Source of the DNA: Gammaproteobacteria bacterium
Lineage (GTDB): Bacteria > Pseudomonadota > Gammaproteobacteria > GCA-001735895
Direction: 5' to 3'
DNA length: 64,000 nt
Assembly (NCBI GenBank): GCA_029862005.1
Contig: JAOTYD010000007.1
Location: forward strand, 62,001 to 126,000
Shown piece after piece: positions 37,424 to 46,184 of the stretch. How positions within the stretch are numbered: the first letter of the stretch is position 1; each line of letters starts with the position of its first letter. A program made the translations under genes and the position numbers. Below the pieces are notes generated by a model that was not told the origin of the DNA, searched no databases, and saw only the letters and a program-made list of their open reading frames with translations.

Positions 37424-38442
37424 AACACCTTGCCCCTGAGTATGCCGGTCGGTCTTACCAGTAGCACCAGCACCAGGATGACAAATGATACCGCGAACTT
37501 GTAATCGGTCGACAGCAGTTGCAAAAGGCCGTCTGGTTCGAGGCTTTGCGGTAACAGGTAGATGAAAACCTTCTTGTAGGCATAGGTGACAATGACTTCG
37601 GAGAATGCGATCACGTAACCACCGACAATGGCGCCGATCGGATTGCCGATACCACCAACGATTGCGGCCGCGAACATGGGAAGCAATAGCTGCAGGTAGG
37701 TGAACGGTTTGAAGCTTTTGTCGAGACCGTAGAGCGTGCCCGCGATAGTTGCGAGGATGGCGGTAATGATCCACGTCACCATTACAACCCTGTCGGGATC
37801 GACACCCGATAACAGCGCCAGGTCCTCGTTATCGGAAAAAGCACGCATCGCCTTACCGGTGCGGGTTTTTTGTAAAAACCAGAATAACAGGGCGACCAGG
37901 ATAATGGCGATCACGATCGTCAGTCCTTGCGAGACTTTGATACTGAGCCCCTCGCTTAAACCAGTCATGGATTTGAAGTCGCGGGCACGCACGATAAATC
38001 TCTCGCCGTCGAGAAAACGCTGGTCGTTGGGCCCGATGACGAAGCGCACGATACCGTTGGTCATGAACATGACACCCATCGAAGCGATCATGAAGGTTAC
38101 CGGCACGGCCTTGTTATGCCGGTAGTAACGGTAGACGGTTTTGTCAGTGGCCACGAGCAACAGGATGGTCGCCACGATGCCGATCGGCAGTGCCAGCAGG
38201 GCGGTCGGCAGGGGCCCGAGGTTGATACCTTGCGCCTGCAGCCACCAGGTCACCAGGATTGTAATCATGGTGCCGAAAGCCATGGTATCGCCGTGGGCGA
38301 AGTTGGCAAAACGCAGGATGCCGAACACCAGTGTAATACCAAGTGCACCGAGCGCGAGTTGCGAACCGTATGACAGTCCCGGGATTATGACAAAGTTGAG
38401 TAACAGGACCACCGCGCTGGCAAAATCGGTAACGGCTTCCAT
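37420..38442 (-). CDS. livH: Branched-chain amino acid ABC transporter, permease LivH
   Basis: A 340-residue inner-membrane permease, the partner of LivM. The early segment LVFGILRFANFAHGD is the LivH-type motif, and about eight hydrophobic stretches follow. The gene abuts livF with no spacer and overlaps livM by four bases, so all four genes form one minus-strand operon in the order livG-livF-livH-livM. Confidence 0.93.
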   Translation of the reverse strand: MEAVTDFASAVVLLLNFVIIPGLSYGSQLALGALGITLVFGILRFANFAHGDTMAFGTMITILVTWWLQAQGINLGPLPTALLALPIGIVATILLLVATDKTVYRYYRHNKAVPVTFMIASMGVMFMTNGIVRFVIGPNDQRFLDGERFIVRARDFKSMTGLSEGLSIKVSQGLTIVIAIILVALLFWFLQKTRTGKAMRAFSDNEDLALLSGVDPDRVVMVTWIITAILATIAGTLYGLDKSFKPFTYLQLLLPMFAAAIVGGIGNPIGAIVGGYVIAFSEVIVTYAYKKVFIYLLPQSLEPDGLLQLLSTDYKFAVSFVILVLVLLVRPTGILRGKVL

Positions 38443-39147
38443 TTAACCCCCGAGGAAGGAGCGTCGCACTTCCGGATCGGCGAGCAACGCCGCACCGGTA
38501 TCGGTATGGCGATTCTCGCCGATCACCATTACAAACCCGCGATCGGCGATATGCAGTGCCTGGCGAGCGTTTTGCTCAACCATGAGAATCGCGACACCGG
38601 TTTGTCGCACTTCGAGAATGCGATCGAACAACTCGTCCATGACGATTGGTGAGACCCCGGCAGTGGGTTCATCGAGCATCAGTACTTCGGGCTGTGACAT
38701 CAGCGCACGCCCGACTGCAACCTGCTGGCGTTGTCCGCCGGAGAGCTCGCCGGCAAGTTGATCTTTTTTATCCCCCAGGATCGGGAACAACGCGTAAATT
38801 TGTTCGAGTGTTTCACTGATATCGTCATTACGCAGAAATGCACCCATTTCGAGATTTTCGAGTACGGTCATGCTAGTAAATACGTTGCTTATCTGCGGGA
38901 CGAAAGCAATTCCCTCGGCGATGCGATCCTGCGGTGACAGCCGCGATATGTCTTTGCCGCGAAACTTTATTTCACCCTGTTTCAGGTCGAGCATGCCGAG
39001 CAGGGCACGCATGGCGGTCGACTTTCCGGCGCCATTAGGACCGACGATGACCGCGATTTCACCCTCGTTGACATCGATGCTGCAGCCCTTGAGAATATCC
39101 GCCCCGCCATAACCGCCAACCATGTTTTCTCCGCTGAGAAAACTCAC
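38443..39147 (-). CDS. livF: Branched-chain amino acid ABC transporter, ATPase LivF
   Basis: A 234-residue ABC ATPase. Walker A is VGPNGAGKSTA, the signature is LSGGQRQQVAVGRALM and Walker B is VLMLDEPTAG. The start is GTG at 39147 and overlaps the livG stop (GTGA). It dimerises with LivG to drive the permease pair LivH/LivM. Confidence 0.94.
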   Translation of the reverse strand: MSFLSGENMVGGYGGADILKGCSIDVNEGEIAVIVGPNGAGKSTAMRALLGMLDLKQGEIKFRGKDISRLSPQDRIAEGIAFVPQISNVFTSMTVLENLEMGAFLRNDDISETLEQIYALFPILGDKKDQLAGELSGGQRQQVAVGRALMSQPEVLMLDEPTAGVSPIVMDELFDRILEVRQTGVAILMVEQNARQALHIADRGFVMVIGENRHTDTGAALLADPEVRRSFLGG

Positions 39148-39923
39148 GCGATCGCTCCCTTGTTTTTCAAACCGCGCCCGAGATAGGCCTCGATGACCTC
39201 CTCGTTATTTTTTACCTCGTCAGCCGTACCCTGCGCCAGCACCGCACCCTCGGCCATGCAGATCACCGGCTCACAAAGACGCGAGATGAAGTCCATGTCA
39301 TGCTCGATCATGCAGAAGGTGTAATTCTTTTCGCGGTTTAGCTTGATAATCGCATCGCCGATCTCGCGCAACAGGGTTCGATTCACGCCGGCACCGACCT
39401 CGTCCAGAAAAACCACCTTGGCATCAACCATCATGGTTCGACCGAGTTCAAGCAGTTTCTTTTGTCCCCCGGATAGATTGCCGGCAATTTCGTCGGCGAT
39501 GTGACCGAGGTTCAGAAATTCGATCACCTCCATCGCGCGTTCATTGATGCGCTGTTCTTCGCGATCGACCTGCCGGCGTCGAAACCATGCATTAACCAGG
39601 TTTTCCCCGGATTGATGCGCCGGCACCATCATCAGGTTTTCGACTACCGACAACCTTGTAAATTCTTGTGCTATCTGGAAAGTGCGCAGCAGACCCTTGT
39701 TGAACAGTTGATGTGGCTTGAGACCGGTAATTTCTTCATCATCGAGATAAATTCGACCTGCGCTCGGCTCGTAGAGCCCGGCTATGGTATTGAACAGCGT
39801 CGTCTTGCCAGCTCCGTTGGGGCCGATCAGGCCGGTGATCGAACCCTCGGCAATCTCTATCGAGACATGATCGACCGCTTTCAAGCCACCAAAGTGCTTG
39901 CAAACATTTTCAATCCGAATCAT
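39144..39923 (-). CDS. livG: Branched-chain amino acid ABC transporter, ATPase LivG
   Basis: A 259-residue ABC ATPase at the head of the operon. Walker A is IGPNGAGKTTLFN, the signature LSGGQKKLLELGRTMM, and Walker B VVFLDEVGAGVN; the last has Val-Gly where most ABC proteins have Pro-Thr after Asp-Glu, a common LivG variation. It diverges from the class II ribonucleotide reductase across a 195-base gap that holds an inverted repeat. Confidence 0.93.
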   Translation of the reverse strand: MIRIENVCKHFGGLKAVDHVSIEIAEGSITGLIGPNGAGKTTLFNTIAGLYEPSAGRIYLDDEEITGLKPHQLFNKGLLRTFQIAQEFTRLSVVENLMMVPAHQSGENLVNAWFRRRQVDREEQRINERAMEVIEFLNLGHIADEIAGNLSGGQKKLLELGRTMMVDAKVVFLDEVGAGVNRTLLREIGDAIIKLNREKNYTFCMIEHDMDFISRLCEPVICMAEGAVLAQGTADEVKNNEEVIEAYLGRGLKNKGAIA

Positions 39924-39936
39924 CGAACAAGGTAAA

Positions 39937-39992
39937 CTAACATGGTAATCACAGTAACAAACTAATTATTGTCCGGTTGCACTGCATGTTAG
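39937..39992. promoter_or_regulatory. Inverted repeat in the livG/nrdJ divergent gap
   Basis: Two eight-base arms, CTAACATG (39937-39944) and CATGTTAG (39985-39992), are exact inverted copies 40 bases apart, in the only non-coding gap between the divergent livG operon and the ribonucleotide reductase. The layout suits two half-sites of a regulator or a looped operator, but could be chance. No regulator gene lies next to it. Confidence 0.35.
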
Positions 39993-40016
39993 CGAATTCG
40001 ATTTATGAACGCGAAA

Positions 40017-40022
40017 TATAAT
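40017..40022 (+). promoter_or_regulatory. Possible -10 box for the ribonucleotide reductase
   Basis: A perfect TATAAT lies 96 bases before the chosen start of the reductase, at the end of an AT-rich stretch. The bases 17 upstream are a poor -35 match. I looked for a cobalamin riboswitch in the leader that follows and saw none of its conserved B12-box sequence. Confidence 0.35.
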
Positions 40023-40118
40023 CGATCGACCCTGAAGACGCGCATATGATGCCTTTGATCAGGTAGCCCGTAGCCGGAATGGTGTGTAAGCTTGGTAGTT
40101 GAGCGGATAAAACCAGCC

Positions 40119-41963
40119 ATGAACGAGAATCTGTTTGATATCGATATTTCGCGCGAAATTTGGGAAACGCGTTATCGCTATGTCCGTGACGGATTAGCGC
40201 TAGATAAATCGCTACAGGCAAGCTGGCATCGGGTAGCCGGGGCACTGGCCGCGGTGGAAGATCAGGACCGGGAACTCTGGCGCGAGCGTTTTTTTTCAGT
40301 TCTTAATGATTTCCACTTTCTACCTGGCGGACGGATCCTCGCCGGGGCCGGCACCGATTTCGATGTCACGCTGTTTAACTGTTTCGTCATGGGGCATATC
40401 GAAGATTCAATGGAGGGCATCTTCGGCGGGCTGAAAGAAGCGGCCGTGACCATGCAGCAGGGTGGTGGTGTAGGCTTCGATTTCTCGACCTTGCGGCCGG
40501 CCGGTACGGTGGCTCATCGGGTCGGCAGTATGGCATCGGGTCCGGTATCTTTTATGCGGATCTGGGATAGCATGTGCGCCACCCTGATATCCTCGGCCTC
40601 ACGACGCGGTGCGATGATGGCCACGCTGCGTTGCGATCACCCGGATATCGAAACCTTTATCGACGCCAAGCGTGATCCGCACGAACTGCGTAATTTCAAC
40701 CTGTCAATCCTGGTCAGCGATGAATTCATGCAGGCCCTGGCGAATGATGATCCCTGGCCTCTGGTATTTCCGCACGCTGTGATCGCTGATCAGCCAGGCC
40801 CGGATGACGGGGAGATCGTCCACCGAAGCTGGTCCGGCATGGACAAGGTCGTTCCCTGCCGGGTCGTGAAACGAGTTTCCGCCCGCATGTTGTGGGAGCG
40901 AATCATGCAGGCTAACTATGACATGGCGGAACCCGGCGTACTGTTTATCGACCGCATTAACCAATTGAACAACCTCAACTACCGGGAAGACATCAGTGCC
41001 ACCAATCCCTGTGGTGAAATTCCGCTCCCGGCCTATGGCGCCTGCGACCTCGGCTCGATCAACCTGGCTCGTTTCGTGCGGCAGCCTTTCACGTCAAATG
41101 CAAGGTTGGACTTCGATGCCCTTGAAGCAACGGTTGCCATCGCCGTGCGCATGCTGGATAACGTTATCGATCTATCCCGTTTTCCGCTCAATGCACAGGC
41201 TGAGCAGGCAAGGGGCTCACGGCGTATTGGCCTGGGCGTTACCGGCCTGGCCGACATGCTGATAATGCTGGGGCTGCACTACGCAGACGAATCTGCCCGC
41301 AAGCTCGCGGCGAAAGTCATGCGGCAGATCTGCGTTAACGCCTATCGCGAGTCGGCAGCACTGGCCCGGGAAAAAGGTGCTTTTCCGTTTTTCGAACGCG
41401 ATGCCTATTCTGGCTCTCCCTTCATACTGGGATTGCCTGACGCCATCCAGCAGGCAATCCATGAAAACGGCATTCGCAACAGTCACCTGACAGCCATCGC
41501 ACCCACCGGCACGATCAGCCTGTTTGCGAATAATGTCTCCAGCGGTATTGAACCGGTATTCGATTTTCAATACCGACGTCGGATTCGAGATGCCGATGGT
41601 GAATACCGCGAACATACAATCAGTGATTATGCCTGGCGGCTCTGGCAGCAGCAGGAGGGTAATGAGCATCTGCCCGATTACTTCGCGAGTGCGCTTTCCC
41701 TGTCACCACGGGCACACCTGGCGATGCAGGCGGCAGTGCAGCCACATGTCGACAGCGCGATCTCGAAGACCATTAACGTTCCGGGTGAATACGAGTTTGG
41801 CGCCTTCAAGGATCTTTATCTCGAGGCTTACCGGCAAGGATTAAAAGGCTGCACTACCTTTCGGCCCAACGAAGTGACCGGGGCGATTTTATCGAGCCAG
41901 CAGGACCAATTGGCAATCGCACCAGACGCTGGCTGTTGCGGCCTGGAACGCGAGAGCGGCTGA
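40119..41963 (+). CDS. nrdJ: Class II (adenosylcobalamin-dependent) ribonucleotide reductase
   Basis: A 614-residue class II reductase that makes deoxyribonucleotides with a B12-derived radical and needs no oxygen. The thiyl-radical cysteine is in TNPCGEIPLPAYGACD (about residue 298) and an early active-site cysteine is in LFNCFVMG. The APTGTISL segment follows, with GGGVGFDFSTLRP before it. A C-terminal Cys-Cys pair five or so residues from the end is the probable redox shuttle. The start at 40119 is preferred over a TTG at 40092. It is monocistronic in this view, converging with pcm. Confidence 0.92.
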   Translation: MNENLFDIDISREIWETRYRYVRDGLALDKSLQASWHRVAGALAAVEDQDRELWRERFFSVLNDFHFLPGGRILAGAGTDFDVTLFNCFVMGHIEDSMEGIFGGLKEAAVTMQQGGGVGFDFSTLRPAGTVAHRVGSMASGPVSFMRIWDSMCATLISSASRRGAMMATLRCDHPDIETFIDAKRDPHELRNFNLSILVSDEFMQALANDDPWPLVFPHAVIADQPGPDDGEIVHRSWSGMDKVVPCRVVKRVSARMLWERIMQANYDMAEPGVLFIDRINQLNNLNYREDISATNPCGEIPLPAYGACDLGSINLARFVRQPFTSNARLDFDALEATVAIAVRMLDNVIDLSRFPLNAQAEQARGSRRIGLGVTGLADMLIMLGLHYADESARKLAAKVMRQICVNAYRESAALAREKGAFPFFERDAYSGSPFILGLPDAIQQAIHENGIRNSHLTAIAPTGTISLFANNVSSGIEPVFDFQYRRRIRDADGEYREHTISDYAWRLWQQQEGNEHLPDYFASALSLSPRAHLAMQAAVQPHVDSAISKTINVPGEYEFGAFKDLYLEAYRQGLKGCTTFRPNEVTGAILSSQQDQLAIAPDAGCCGLERESG

Positions 41964-41967
41964 AGCG

Positions 41968-42630
41968 TCAGGTACCCTCGATCATCGGCACAAAAGCGAC
42001 GCCGAGTAGTTTACTGCTGTGAACCTGTCCCTGCGAGTCGCGGGTAAGCAGCTTGAGGTCCTGGTGGCTATAGGGCAAACCGATCGGAATAACCATACGG
42101 CCACCGGGTCCAAGCTGTTCCAGCAGTGCTGCCGGGACATCCGGTGCTGCTGCGGTAACCACGATAGCGTCAAACGGAGCCTTTTCCGGCCAACCCAGGT
42201 AACCGTCACTGCAGCGGACTTCGATATTGGCGTAACCCATTTCGTTTAGCCTCTGTTGCGCCGCCCTGGCCAGTGCTGGAATCCGTTCAACGCTGTATAC
42301 CTGTTGCGCCAGGTTGGCCAGAATTGCGGCCTGATAACCGGTTCCGGTACCGATTTCCAGTACCACGCTATCCGGCGTTAAATCGAGCAGGTCGGTCATT
42401 ATCGCCACCATGTAAGGTTGAGATATGGTTTGTCCATGGCCGACGGGCAGGGCACCGTCCCGAAAGGCCGATCGACGCAGATCATCCGGTACGAAATCCT
42501 CCCTGGGTACACGGCGCATGGCCTCCAGAACCCTTGGATCAAGATGATCCCTTCCCGTCATTGAACGCGTGAAGGCAACGCCGGATTCGATATCGGCGAT
42601 CATTTGCTGCCGTTCGCGTTCAAAAGCCAT
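41968..42630 (-). CDS. pcm: Protein-L-isoaspartate O-methyltransferase
   Basis: A 220-residue repair enzyme that methylates isoaspartyl residues in damaged proteins. Visible are MTGRDHLDPRVLEAMRRVPREDFVP near the N-terminus (in two parts, before and after the substrate loop), GHGQTISQPYMVA and the SAM-binding VLEIGTGTGYQAAILA. It lies 15 bases downstream of ftsH on the same strand, a protein-quality-control pair. Confidence 0.95.
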   Translation of the reverse strand: MAFERERQQMIADIESGVAFTRSMTGRDHLDPRVLEAMRRVPREDFVPDDLRRSAFRDGALPVGHGQTISQPYMVAIMTDLLDLTPDSVVLEIGTGTGYQAAILANLAQQVYSVERIPALARAAQQRLNEMGYANIEVRCSDGYLGWPEKAPFDAIVVTAAAPDVPAALLEQLGPGGRMVIPIGLPYSHQDLKLLTRDSQGQVHSSKLLGVAFVPMIEGT

Positions 42631-42645
42631 GTCGCTAACCTTGTT

Positions 42646-44529
42646 TTACTTTCCGCAAATCGACTGGATCTCGCCTGCTTCCAGCGTTTCCTTTTCCAGT
42701 AATGCCGTTGCCAGGGCTTCCAGCTGTGCTCGATGTTGCTCCAGCAAGATCGTTATTTCCTGTTCGATATGTTTGAGTAAATGACTAATCTCGTCATCGA
42801 TAATTTGCGCGGTATGTTCGCTGAAGTCGCGTTGCTGCGTCATTTCCCGGCCCAGAAAAATATGTTCTTCCCCGCGACGGAACGCGACCGGCCCGAGCTT
42901 TTCGCTCATTCCCCAGTGCGTCACCATGTGTCGCGCCAGGCGGGTTGCCTGTTTCAGGTCTTCCTCGGCACCGGAACTGACTTCGCCGTATACCAGTTGC
43001 TCCGCGACCCGGCCGCCCAGCATTACGCCGATGCGATCGCGTACATAACTTTGCCGCAGGTTATAGTGTTCTTCTTCCGGGATCTGCTCGGTGGCGCCGA
43101 GTGAGCGTCCACGTGGAATGATGGTGACCTTGTCGAGCGGATCGGCGGTTGGCAACAGGCTGGCGACCAGCGCGTGCCCCGCCTCGTGATGGGCGACCAG
43201 ATTTTTCTCGTCTTCACCAATGATCAGTTCACGCTTGCCCCCGAGTACAACCTTGTCGCGGGCGTTCAGCAGTGACGCCATATCGACGCTCTCCCGGTTT
43301 TCTCGGCCCGACAACAAGGCGGCCTCGTTAACCAGGTTCTCGAGGTCTGCTCCGGAAAACCCGACCGTCAGGGCCGCAATACGGTCCAGGTCGACATCGT
43401 CGGTAAGCGGCACATCGGCTGAATGAATTGCGAGGATAGCGCGGCGTGCCTTTTTGTCCGGCAGGTCGAGCGTGACCTTGCGATCGAAGCGCCCGGGGCG
43501 CAGCAGTGCGGCATCCAGCACGTCGGGTCGATTGGTTGCAGCCAGCACCACGACGGCTTCGTGCGGATCGAAACCATCCATTTCGCCGAGGATCTGGTTC
43601 AGCGTTTGCTCGCGCTCATCGTGACCACCTCCGAGGCCGGTACCCCTTGCCCGGCCCACCGAGTCGATTTCATCGATGAATATGATGGCGGGTGCTTCCT
43701 TGCGCGCGCTGGCAAACATATCGCGGACCCGGGAGGCACCGACTCCGACAAACATTTCAATAAATTCAGAACCGCTGATACTGAAGAAAGGTACCCCGGC
43801 TTCGCCGGCAACGGCCTTGGCCAGCAGGGTTTTACCGGTACCCGGGGGGCCCATCAGCAAAATCCCCTTGGGAATTTTGGCACCGAGCTTGCGATAGTGC
43901 TCGGGATCCTTGAGGTAACCGACAATTTCATAAAGGTCCCGCTTGGCGTTTTCCAGTCCGGCAACGTCGTCGAAGCTCAGGTTTGAGTCCGACTGGCGAA
44001 AGCGCTTGGCCTTGGATTTACCAAAATCGAACAATCCGGATGGACCACCAAGACCACCGAGGCTGCGCTGCATTCTACTGCTGCCGTACCAGAACAGACC
44101 GATGATCAGGATCCAGGGTAGTACCCCGATCAGTGCCTTGGTCAACCAGTTAGCTTCACCCGAAACCGCCTGTATTTCGACATCGTGCTGTTCGAGCAGC
44201 GGGATCAGTTCTGGATCCTGTACCGGCGGCAGGGTGGTCACAAAGTGAGTGGATAAAGCGTCGCCTTTTGCTGAAGCCATGCGGGGTTGACGGAATTCGC
44301 CCATAACCTGGTCGCCCTGTAATCTTACCCATGCGACCTGGTCTTCGGCGACGCTGATTTTAAATTCACTATAGGAGAGCGTTTGTTGTTCACTGGTTTC
44401 AGTGTTCAAAAAGTAATAGCTGAAAATAACCAGCACAAGAAACCAGGCAAGATAACGCCACCACGGCAGCGGTTGCCGCTCGGGATTAAGCGGTCCTTCT
44501 GGTCTGATGGCGGGTCTTTGGTCGGTCAT
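42646..44529 (-). CDS. ftsH: ATP-dependent zinc metalloprotease FtsH
   Basis: A 627-residue membrane AAA protease from ATG 44529. Two hydrophobic segments at about residues 25-45 and 125-145 flank a periplasmic domain. Walker [18 protein letters not shown] lies near residue 225, Walker B is AIIFIDEID, and the zinc motif HEAGH lies near residue 446. A TTG at 44601 would give 651 residues, and neither start has a clear ribosome site. It may be an additional FtsH, since the usual neighbours rlmE and folP are absent. The operon continues into pcm. Confidence 0.93.
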   Translation of the reverse strand: MTDQRPAIRPEGPLNPERQPLPWWRYLAWFLVLVIFSYYFLNTETSEQQTLSYSEFKISVAEDQVAWVRLQGDQVMGEFRQPRMASAKGDALSTHFVTTLPPVQDPELIPLLEQHDVEIQAVSGEANWLTKALIGVLPWILIIGLFWYGSSRMQRSLGGLGGPSGLFDFGKSKAKRFRQSDSNLSFDDVAGLENAKRDLYEIVGYLKDPEHYRKLGAKIPKGILLMGPPGTGKTLLAKAVAGEAGVPFFSISGSEFIEMFVGVGASRVRDMFASARKEAPAIIFIDEIDSVGRARGTGLGGGHDEREQTLNQILGEMDGFDPHEAVVVLAATNRPDVLDAALLRPGRFDRKVTLDLPDKKARRAILAIHSADVPLTDDVDLDRIAALTVGFSGADLENLVNEAALLSGRENRESVDMASLLNARDKVVLGGKRELIIGEDEKNLVAHHEAGHALVASLLPTADPLDKVTIIPRGRSLGATEQIPEEEHYNLRQSYVRDRIGVMLGGRVAEQLVYGEVSSGAEEDLKQATRLARHMVTHWGMSEKLGPVAFRRGEEHIFLGREMTQQRDFSEHTAQIIDDEISHLLKHIEQEITILLEQHRAQLEALATALLEKETLEAGEIQSICGK

Positions 44530-44572
44530 CTCGGTCGTTTGTCGTTCTATTTGCCGGTACAGAGAGGCTGCT

Positions 44573-44605
44573 TTAAGCAGCCATTTTCGATTCGTTATCA
44601 ATCAT
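44573..44605 (-). other. Possible short leader ORF before ftsH
   Basis: A ten-codon ORF beginning ATG-ATT-GAT and ending in TAA has a GGAG ribosome-binding site nine bases upstream, better than either ftsH start. It ends 43 bases before the preferred ftsH ATG. It could be a leader that couples or regulates ftsH translation, or a chance ORF. Confidence 0.25.
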
Positions 44606-44700
44606 TTTCACATTCTCCAAGTTTATCAGGGGTGGAAGTCTGGGTTGACAGTATATCGCTCAAAGATCAAATGAATTTCGATCTCAACTGACTCTGATCA

Positions 44701-44706
44701 ATTATA
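44701..44706 (-). promoter_or_regulatory. Possible -10 box upstream of ftsH
   Basis: Read on the minus strand this is a perfect TATAAT, about 170 bases before the preferred ftsH start, in the 289-base gap between ftsH and the divergent zinc-ribbon gene. There is no good -35 at 17 bases, and I found no sigma-32 consensus. Otherwise the gap is AT-rich with no gene I can support. Confidence 0.25.
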
Positions 44707-44894
44707 TCCCGTGAAACAGCGTTCGGTCGTGAACCGTTGTCGTGGAAGGTGGGGCTGGTGTTTTTCCTCGATGAGGCAGAAAATCCGGGAGGATTAGGAT
44801 GGAACCGCAGCACTGCTAACCATAAAATAAATTAATTATTGATGAGGTTAAATAATATTCACTTATTGGATTAATTTTTGAGGCAATTGAATAT

Positions 44895-45221
44895 ATGGTA
44901 ATGACAGTTAAACGCCGAAAGATCAGATCTAAAAACAAGGCAGCCTCGCGTCTGCCGGTCAATGCCGAGAAGCTGAACATGGGGAATAGCTACGACTCGG
45001 CGCCAGAATTTTATTACGATATCGAATTTGAATGCATTGACTGCGGAAAAATCGAGGTCTGGAACGCGGATCAACAGAAATGGTGGTACGAAGAGGCGGG
45101 AGGCTATTTTTTTGCAACCGCGGTGCGATGTAACGCCTGTCGTGAGGTGGAACGCGAGCGTAAACGCCAGGCAAGAATTACGGCAGGTCATGTGTTACCG
45201 GATGAAACCAGCGAGAATTAA
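44895..45221 (+). CDS. Zinc-ribbon protein (zf-trcl type)
   Basis: A 108-residue basic protein with the two cysteine pairs of a zinc ribbon: CIDC near residue 45 and CNAC near residue 80. The spacing and the FECIDCGKIEVWNADQQKWW context match the probable zinc-ribbon domain family. Function unknown; small zinc ribbons often bind nucleic acids or protein. Its stop directly abuts the next gene. Confidence 0.78.
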   Translation: MVMTVKRRKIRSKNKAASRLPVNAEKLNMGNSYDSAPEFYYDIEFECIDCGKIEVWNADQQKWWYEEAGGYFFATAVRCNACREVERERKRQARITAGHVLPDETSEN

Positions 45222-46058
45222 ATGATTGAACAAAAAGCCATCGAATTTCAGCAACTGCATGCGGGTGGGAATTGTTTCATCATGGCGAATGCCTGGAATG
45301 CAGGTAGTGCTGTTCTGCTTGAACAATCCGGTTTCAACGCTATCGGTACTACCAGTGCAGGCATTGCTTACAGCCATGCTTATGCGGACGCTGAAGCAGC
45401 AGTCTCAATTGAGTTGGCATTGCAGGAAACCGGCGAAATCGCCAATGCTGTCTGTATCCCGGTTAGCATGGATTCGGAAAATGCTTATGCCGACGCACCC
45501 ACGGCGGTTTTCGATAATATGAAGCGTATTGCTGCAACAGGGGTTGTTGGTGCCAGTATCGAGGATTATTGCGGCGATAGGAGACATCCACTTTACGATA
45601 TCGAGTTGGCCGTTGATCGCGTACGCGCTGCAAAAGAGGCCGTTTCGGAACTTGATTACCCGTTTGTCCTGACAGCGCGCGCCGACTGTTATCTGTATGG
45701 TAGTCCGAAACCGTTTAAAGACTCGGTCGAACGGGTTAACCGTTATCGGGAAGCAGGTGCCGATTGCCTTTTCGTTCCTGGCATCAGAGATAGTGAAACG
45801 ATACAGGAGCTGGTTGCTGCCGTCGATGGGCCGGTCAACGTTGTAATGGGATTATCTGGCACACCGGTTTCTCTGGCAGAATTACGCCACGCCGGTGTCA
45901 CTCGTATCAGCATCGGTGGTTCACTGGCAAGAGCAACCCTGGGCCTGGTCCGTCATGCTGCCCAGGAAATGCTCGAGCAGGGCAGCTTTAATTTTGCCAA
46001 TCAACAAATCCCCGATGCCGAACTTTGCGAATTATTTGCCAAACGAACCAAAGCATAA
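45222..46058 (+). CDS. Isocitrate lyase/PEP mutase family enzyme
   Basis: A 278-residue TIM-barrel protein of the PEP mutase/isocitrate lyase superfamily. The early MANAWNAGSAVLLEQSGF, the metal-binding DSENAYAD segment, GASIEDYCGD and ARADCYLYG are the family landmarks. The isocitrate lyase KKCGH motif is absent. Known members include oxaloacetate decarboxylase, 2-methylisocitrate lyase and phosphonopyruvate enzymes; the substrate is not fixed by sequence. It starts immediately after the zinc-ribbon gene, and 126 bases separate it from the PhzF-like gene. Confidence 0.88.
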   Translation: MIEQKAIEFQQLHAGGNCFIMANAWNAGSAVLLEQSGFNAIGTTSAGIAYSHAYADAEAAVSIELALQETGEIANAVCIPVSMDSENAYADAPTAVFDNMKRIAATGVVGASIEDYCGDRRHPLYDIELAVDRVRAAKEAVSELDYPFVLTARADCYLYGSPKPFKDSVERVNRYREAGADCLFVPGIRDSETIQELVAAVDGPVNVVMGLSGTPVSLAELRHAGVTRISIGGSLARATLGLVRHAAQEMLEQGSFNFANQQIPDAELCELFAKRTKA

Positions 46059-46184
46059 ACACAAAACATGGTGAAGCGTCTTGGCGCCGGGTAACCGCTA
46101 AAAACCAGGCAGCCACCTGAAACAAACGATATAGTGAAATTCGGCTCAAGTTCGCCTTGAATCTAGCCTTCCAGGAGAGCAAGA

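Noticed and set aside
39924-40118. Cobalamin riboswitch upstream of the class II ribonucleotide reductase
   Set aside because: No B12-box-like conserved sequence or suitable long leader is seen.
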